Assembly (NCBI GenBank): GCA_018398765.1
Contig: JAHBMJ010000259.1
Coordinates: forward strand, 29,465 to 41,964
Direction of reading: 5' to 3'
DNA: 12,500 nucleotides
DNA from: Chromera velia
Lineage: Eukaryota > Sar > Chromeraceae
Shown here: piece by piece, positions 9,051-12,500 of the stretch
Position numbering within the stretch: the stretch's first letter is position 1
How the letters are laid out: the number at the start of each line of letters is the position of its first letter
Position numbers and translations under genes: made by a program
The notes under the pieces: model-generated
What the model saw: the letters and a program-made list of their open reading frames with translations, nothing else
What the model was told of the DNA's origin: nothing
Database searches by the model: none

Positions 9051-9624
9051 AGGGCAAACTTAGACGAAAGAAAATTGATTACGGGTATGAATGAAGGGAG
9101 GCTTGCAAGGAAACAGACAGACAAAGGCGATTGAGTCCTGAAAGAATCCCGCCACTGTCCCGTCGCGTCGCAGGTGTGAAGACAGAGAGAGACAAAATGA
9201 GCCGGCTGAGAGGAAGCTGCCAAAGCCGAAGACCACTCCACAGATGCCTCCCTCATTCACTGACTGACAGACTGTCTGACTGACCTTTGAGAGAAACCCC
9301 TTGCGAAGGAGTGAGTCCCCCGCACCGATTCCGTCCCCCTCCTCGAGCAATGCCGGGGGGGCAGGAGCGCCCTGCAGTCACATGAGGGGAAATATACAAG
9401 AAGTAAAGAATGTACTCGAAGGAAGAAACACAACATAGGTCACGAGAACTTCACGTGTTGCTCACTGAAGTTCATTCAGAGACATGTGAAAGATTCAGAC
9501 TGACCGCATTCCCATTCCCTGTGTCTGGCTGCTTCGGCTGGAATTCAACCAGCGCAGAATCATCTCCGTGCCCCGTGTCCTTCAGCCAGGCTGGAAGGCT
9601 GGGTTCTTTTGTAGTGCCACTCAT
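4221..9624 (-). CDS. AlkB-like 2OG-Fe(II) dioxygenase / DUF924 / FSH1 serine hydrolase fusion, 8 exons
   Basis: Exons are 9624-9505, 9371-9285, 8959-8904, 8491-8381, 8008-7922, 7680-6058, 5865-5351 and 4945-4221 (TGA). All phases match, giving 1107 residues. The ATG at 9624 has A at -3. Residues 1-60 are not recognised. AlkB-like domain, about 64-290: Fe ligands H177-x-D179 (IGFHKD) and H236 (NFYHS), and 2-oxoglutarate-side arginines R268 and R274 (RISVTFR). A Thr/Ala-rich insert separates H236 from R268. DUF924, about 403-715: FWFG 407-410, DQMNRNAFRG 542-551, SHSEE 618-622 and PHRNDILGRE 697-706. FSH1/OVCA2 alpha/beta hydrolase, about 760-990: nucleophile S873 in GFSQGG, D945 in GQKD and H972. 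The tail 993-1107 is unrecognised. AlkB-type enzymes oxidatively dealkylate nucleic acids or proteins, and FSH1-type enzymes hydrolyse small esters; the role of DUF924 is unclear to me, and the substrates here are unknown. The weakest junctions are the donor at 7921 (GTCCGT) and the C-terminal tail. Confidence 0.87.
4946..5350 (-). other. Intron 7 of the fusion gene
   Basis: The donor GTGAGTCGAGTCGAGTC at 5350 includes a pentamer repeat. The acceptor is preceded by repeated TGCC units and tatgcatgcag at 4946. Splicing joins G to AT to make the Asp of GPFDGVIGFSQGG, the expected nucleophile-elbow context of FSH1 enzymes, which makes this junction very secure. The rest of the intron is A-rich on the plus strand and holds no gene. 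Confidence 0.9.
5866..6057 (-). other. Intron 6, inside the DUF924 domain
   Basis: The donor AAG|GTCGGG is at 6057 and the acceptor at 5866 follows a run of CCCT repeats on the coding strand. Removal joins SKFKR to YPHRNDILGRE, a conserved C-terminal DUF924 motif. This shows that the DUF924 and FSH1 parts belong to one reading frame. Confidence 0.9.
8009..8380 (-). other. Intron 4 of the fusion gene
   Basis: It begins with GTGG repeated about five times at 8380 and ends after TGCCTGCCTGTCTGCCTGCAG at 8009. A CT-repeat tract lies at about 8198-8222. Splicing creates the PWYRFPV segment, a YR(F/Y/H)P-type motif I associate with AlkB-like proteins of this subtype. No gene is seen inside. Confidence 0.85.
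8198..8222. repeat. (CT)n microsatellite
   Basis: An uninterrupted CT dinucleotide run within intron 4 of the fusion gene. Confidence 0.95.
8492..8903 (-). other. Intron 3 of the fusion gene
   Basis: It begins with GTCA followed by four GTCG units at 8903 and ends with ggaaggacag at 8492. Splicing joins TG to G to make Trp in DFQQWYHMPG, continuous with the AlkB-like N-terminal region. The interior is low complexity (CA-rich near the acceptor, purine-rich on the plus strand) with no gene. Confidence 0.85.
8960..9284 (-). other. Intron 2 of the fusion gene
   Basis: The donor region at 9284 reads GTCAGTCAGACAGTCTGTC. The acceptor at 8960 lies in GACGGACTGACGGACAG and is preceded by CCCT repeats. 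A (GA)n run lies at about 9026-9051. Splicing gives GFLSKEEADKAM, a plausible start of the AlkB fold. Confidence 0.85.
9026..9051. repeat. (AG)n microsatellite
   Basis: An uninterrupted AG dinucleotide run within intron 2 of the fusion gene. Confidence 0.95.
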
Positions 9625-9947
9625 TGTAAAAGGCGCAGAAAAATCAGATACCCTTCTCTCTTTTTTGCCACAAATACTCAAAAAAGAGACGGGGAGATTG
9701 GCGGAAGTGACATGTTGTCTTTCTCTCCCAGCTCGCTACAGGTCCTTAAATTTTCTGCCTGCAGCAGAGACAGACAATCTGAACAGCTTCGAATTATACA
9801 TGCATCGCGTAGACACGCTAAATGTATGAAGAGGAGTGGGCATGCAGGTCTTTCTTACCAGAATTAAAAGGAAAAAATCTTCGGTCGTCTGATCGCATCG
9901 ATAATCGCGAATCCGACTTTCACTGCCGCGCACAGAATCGGCTGCTT

Positions 9948-9967
9948 AATTATTAATATTAATAATT
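9948..9967. repeat. Perfect 20-base AT-only palindrome
   Basis: The sequence AATTATTAATATTAATAATT is its own reverse complement. It abuts a strongly GC-rich block and sits about 320 bases upstream of the fusion-gene ATG. Confidence 0.95.
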
Positions 9968-10136
9968 GCGCCGCGTGCGCGCGGCGGCGACGCGCGGGGC
10001 TTGGTGCATGGCGCCGGGCCGATCGATGCGCGGCTCATCATTGCATGCAATTCATTGCGTGTGAGTGGCGCGCCGCACCACGACCACGCACTTACATACA
10101 TCCGACGTTGAATTTGCACTGCACAGAAAAGTTCTA

Positions 10137-10255
10137 ACAGGACTGTCATGCAGCTAGCATAGTCGAGTGTCCCCGGGTCCGCTCCTGCAATGATTGCTGG
10201 GTGGAGAGGTTCCACAAACCCACAGGAGGCCTCCATGCAGCTAGACTAGTCCTGT
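10137..10255. repeat. Inverted 8-mers enclosing an 18-base imperfect direct repeat
   Basis: ACAGGACT at 10137-10144 is the reverse complement of AGTCCTGT at 10248-10255. Inside, CATGCAGCTAGCATAGTC (10147-10164) and CATGCAGCTAGACTAGTC (10234-10251) differ at two positions. No transposase or clear target duplication is seen. Confidence 0.6.
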
Positions 10256-10378
10256 TTGATCAACAACACTACACGCAACTCTGTCGACGTTCGGCGTCTC
10301 TCTCTCTACTTATAATTGAATAACGGGATCGTCCGTGCCAGGCAGAGTCTGAGGAGGGGGTCCCATGATGCAAACATA

Positions 10379-11779
10379 ATGATTAGATTTCTCTTTTTTC
10401 TTTTGATGCTTGATTTTTCCTCTTGTTTTCCTCAGAGCAAAAAGAGGAAGAGACGGCTTCAAGAAGAGACGGCAGAGACGTCTGGACTTTCTCTCTCCGA
10501 GAGGAGAGGTGTCCCCTCCCCCAGAGGCCGGCCGGCAGCTTTTTTCGGAAGAGGCTGGTCTCTGACTGCGGGAACATCTACGCGGTTGCCCAGGGACGTT
10601 TGGGGAGTGTCGACCGGTAGAGTGGAAGTGAAGGGGGTGGCCAGGGTTGAGGAGACGGGTAGAGTGGAAGTGAAGGGGGTGGCCAGGGTTGAGGAGATGG
10701 GTAGAGTGGAAGTGAAGGGGGTGGCCAGGGTTGAGGAGATGGGGGGCACAAGTGAATTCTCTCAGGAGTCTTTCCTTCCGTCGACAGCCGCCTTGTCGAG
10801 GGCCCTGCGAAGAGAGGCCCTGCAGCTCTACCTCCCCCTCCTGGCCGTCCTCAACGAACGGGACGTCTCCAGTGGGGACCTTTTTGAAGGGTTCAACCAT
10901 CTCTTCGGTGGCAGAAGGCAAAAACAGAAACGAATCCATCAGGTTGCAGAGGCCCTCTCTCCCCATCTTCCTTCCCTCTCTGCCATTTTCAGAAAGACTC
11001 TAGGGAAGGAACGACTGAGGTCAGGAAAGACCATCAATCGGGAAATTGGTGCTTTTCTGCGACGGTTCCCAACCCAGGAAGCCCACACCCCCTCCCCCTC
11101 TCTGTTCCAACAGGCATCGTGCGACACCGATCGAGAGTTTTCATCTTCATGTGAATCGGCTCCAGTGGCTCTGACCACTTCCGAATCAGACGCCAGTCCG
11201 GTTGAAGAAGAAAAGGAGACCTCCGAGCCACAGCAGCAGGAAGATCAGCAGGAGAGGGTGGAGACCGGGTTCAAACATCTCTTCAGTGGCAGAAGGCAAT
11301 ATCAGAAGGGGAAGGGGAAGCATACAGAGATAGAGAGTTCAAATCTGAGGGCCCCCCGGGGTGTGTGGGAGTTGCCGAAGGAGAACATGGGAAGTCTGAT
11401 GAGTCTGTTGGGGGACCGGAGCTTGACGTTGTTTTTCCTTGTTGAAGCTTGCGTGCGTCGAAAGGTTCTGACAGGGAGGGACATTGGTGAAGGTCTGAGA
11501 ACTCTGTTCTCTCAAAATGCTCTTGCAGAGAATCGAAAGCAGGCCGAAATGAAAGAGGATGCATGTGCTCGCAGACTTCACCCGCACCTCGGCACTCTGT
11601 CCGTCATTTTGAAGGAGACGGTCGGGGTGGAGCGGTTGATAGACGGAGAGACAGTGCACGAGGCAACGGAAGATTTTCTTTCCCAGAAAGACCAGACGCC
11701 TCCAAATCCGTCAGGGAAACCAATGTTTAAGTCAAAGAAGAGAAGACTGTGGATACAACGAATAGAGGCTCGTGTTTGA
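10379..11779 (+). CDS. Hypothetical basic protein with 14-residue tandem repeats and a duplicated helical domain
   Basis: From the ATG at 10379 the frame gives 466 residues, ending in TGA; the protein family is not recognised. Residues 1-20 (start MIRFLFFLLML) look like a signal peptide. However, the DNA here is also a textbook pyrimidine tract ending in TTTTCCTCAG at 10435, so 10436 could be an exon start at SKKRKRR, a possible nuclear localisation signal. These alternatives predict opposite destinations. Residues 80-121 are three copies of GRVEVKGVARVEEx. Two similar segments of about 85-90 residues follow, at about 146-230 and 346-437, sharing LF, PHL-xxLSxI-xK-TxG-xERL-xxG-x-T and FL positions. 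A partial third copy (GFKHLFSGRR, about 295-304) lies between them, within an acidic, Gln-rich linker. Long open frame and duplicated domains support it being coding; the 5' end and function are open. Confidence 0.6.
   Translation: MIRFLFFLLMLDFSSCFPQSKKRKRRLQEETAETSGLSLSERRGVPSPRGRPAAFFGRGWSLTAGTSTRLPRDVWGVSTGRVEVKGVARVEETGRVEVKGVARVEEMGRVEVKGVARVEEMGGTSEFSQESFLPSTAALSRALRREALQLYLPLLAVLNERDVSSGDLFEGFNHLFGGRRQKQKRIHQVAEALSPHLPSLSAIFRKTLGKERLRSGKTINREIGAFLRRFPTQEAHTPSPSLFQQASCDTDREFSSSCESAPVALTTSESDASPVEEEKETSEPQQQEDQQERVETGFKHLFSGRRQYQKGKGKHTEIESSNLRAPRGVWELPKENMGSLMSLLGDRSLTLFFLVEACVRRKVLTGRDIGEGLRTLFSQNALAENRKQAEMKEDACARRLHPHLGTLSVILKETVGVERLIDGETVHEATEDFLSQKDQTPPNPSGKPMFKSKKRRLWIQRIEARV
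10616..10741 (+). repeat. Three 42-base tandem repeats, in frame
   Basis: Units at 10616-10657, 10658-10699 and 10700-10741 are nearly identical, differing only at the end of the unit (ACG or ATG). Each encodes 14 residues, GRVEVKGVARVEE plus Thr or Met. The near identity indicates recent expansion. Confidence 0.95.
10889..11308 (+). repeat. Dispersed 42-base duplication inside the plus-strand gene
   Basis: Positions 10889-10930 and 11267-11308 match at 37 of 42 bases and both encode GF-x-HLF-x-GRRQ-x-Q-K. The high DNA identity over a short block suggests a more recent copy or gene conversion than the diverged flanking domains. Confidence 0.8.
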
Positions 11780-12500
11780 AAAACAAAGAAGTTCGATAAT
11801 CATATAATACAGTGATACTAGGTCACGGCTGGATGCTAGATTGGATGATCTTTCGGATATTAAAAAGATACTATTAATTAGGAACGACATAAAAGGATGC
11901 GTTTAATTATTGCTTTTACTTAACTTTCTGCCAGCTAGTCTGTTTGGGGGACTCTACGAGTGGTAAGTTCCTAGGTGAGTTTCAATTTTTACTAAAATTT
12001 TTAATATGTGGATTATCCTAGGGATTGTCAGATCTATTGTATTTATGATGGATTACTAGATGAAATATAATAAAAATTATTGATTCAAATTATAGAAGGA
12101 AGTTAAACATAAACTAGCATGAATTAAACATCCATTATCATCGATATCATCATTATTATACGCCATCGCCACCACCTTATAAATAGGCTAGTAGTAAATA
12201 GGTATGTAGAGTCTGGCAGCAATGTATGAGGCAGTTCAATTCTTCACTGGGTTCTTCATAACAGCAGTTCTCTTTGATTTATACTTAATTCTCTACTTAA
12301 TTCTAGACTTAATTGACTTTTAAATTCTTTTTAAAAAAATATTACCCATTATTACCCCCATGCATATGAATCCCGTGCTAGATCCCGTGTGAAACGGTTT
12401 TTTTTTTGCGTAACACAGCCTAAGTACTCAAGCTATGCAAGCTTAAGTAATTTAGCTGACTCAGAGTAATTTAAAATAATTTAAAGCAATTTAGACTAAT
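11780..12500. other. AT-rich gene-free right flank
   Basis: Composition changes sharply just after the stop codon at 11779, from GC-balanced to strongly AT-rich. No convincing reading frame is present. An AATAAA lies at 12069-12074 but is weak evidence in AT-rich DNA. Short periodic repeats are present: ACTTAATT three times at 12-base spacing (12282-12314), and (G/C)TAATTTA-like or CAATTTA-like units at irregular spacing (about 12446-12500). Confidence 0.7.

Larger units (their letters stand above)
9625..10378. promoter_or_regulatory. Shared divergent upstream region of the fusion gene and the plus-strand gene
   Basis: This stretch lies between the ATG at 9624 (minus) and the ATG at 10379 (plus). 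It holds a perfect 20-base AT palindrome at 9948-9967, a GC- and CpG-rich block at about 9968-10085 (including GGCGCGCC), TGCATGCA-type motifs near 9800 and 10043, an imperfect direct repeat at 10147/10234, and a pyrimidine run at about 10300-10315. No coding exon is clearly supported in it, although an upstream exon of the plus-strand gene could lie here. A bidirectional promoter role is inferred from position only. Confidence 0.5.

Noticed and set aside
10310-10966. Minus-strand frame with a repeated LLNPGHPLHFHST segment.
   Set aside because: It is the antisense reading of the three 42-base repeats in the plus-strand gene, which has the longer frame and duplicated domains.
12020-12500. Possible tRNA or small RNA gene in the AT-rich flank.
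   Set aside because: No cloverleaf, conserved T-loop or stable hairpin could be made out by eye, and the repeats are simple AATT-rich units.

Overview
The window is nuclear DNA from a unicellular eukaryote. Domains only become continuous when 13 GT-AG introns (54 to 489 bases) are removed with matching phases, and the introns carry CT, CA and GA microsatellites and many TGCATGCA motifs. A chromerid-like or other alveolate protist fits best. This rests on the TGCATGCA abundance, intron style and domain content, and other algae or stramenopiles are not excluded. No bacterial operons, rRNA, tRNA, CRISPR or complete transposon were seen.

Three genes are supported. (1) Positions 23-4072, minus strand: an intron-rich leucine-rich-repeat (LRR) gene of the 28-residue RNI/NLRC-like type. 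It runs off the left edge and its start is unresolved. Ahead of the LRRs is a fourfold repeat of a KGAxTxDGRLDLCKQAIG module. (2) Positions 4221-9624, minus strand: an eight-exon gene for a predicted 1107-residue protein. It fuses an AlkB-like Fe(II)/2-oxoglutarate dioxygenase, a DUF924 domain and an FSH1/OVCA2-type serine hydrolase. The expected catalytic residues of the dioxygenase and the hydrolase are present. (3) Positions 10379-11779, plus strand: an unrecognised basic protein with three 42-base tandem repeats and a duplicated helical domain.

Genes 2 and 3 are divergent and share a region of about 750 bases holding a perfect 20-base AT palindrome beside a CpG-rich island. Genes 1 and 2 run head to tail on the minus strand with a very tight, possibly overlapping boundary near 4072-4398. 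From about 11780 to the right edge the sequence turns strongly AT-rich, with short periodic repeats and no gene.

The two most unusual observations are the three-domain fusion and the intron architecture. About half the introns begin with a tetranucleotide tandem repeat that starts exactly at the 5' splice site (GTCA, GTCG, GTCT, GTGC or GTGG units). Many end just after another tetranucleotide repeat (TGCA, TGCC or CCCT units).
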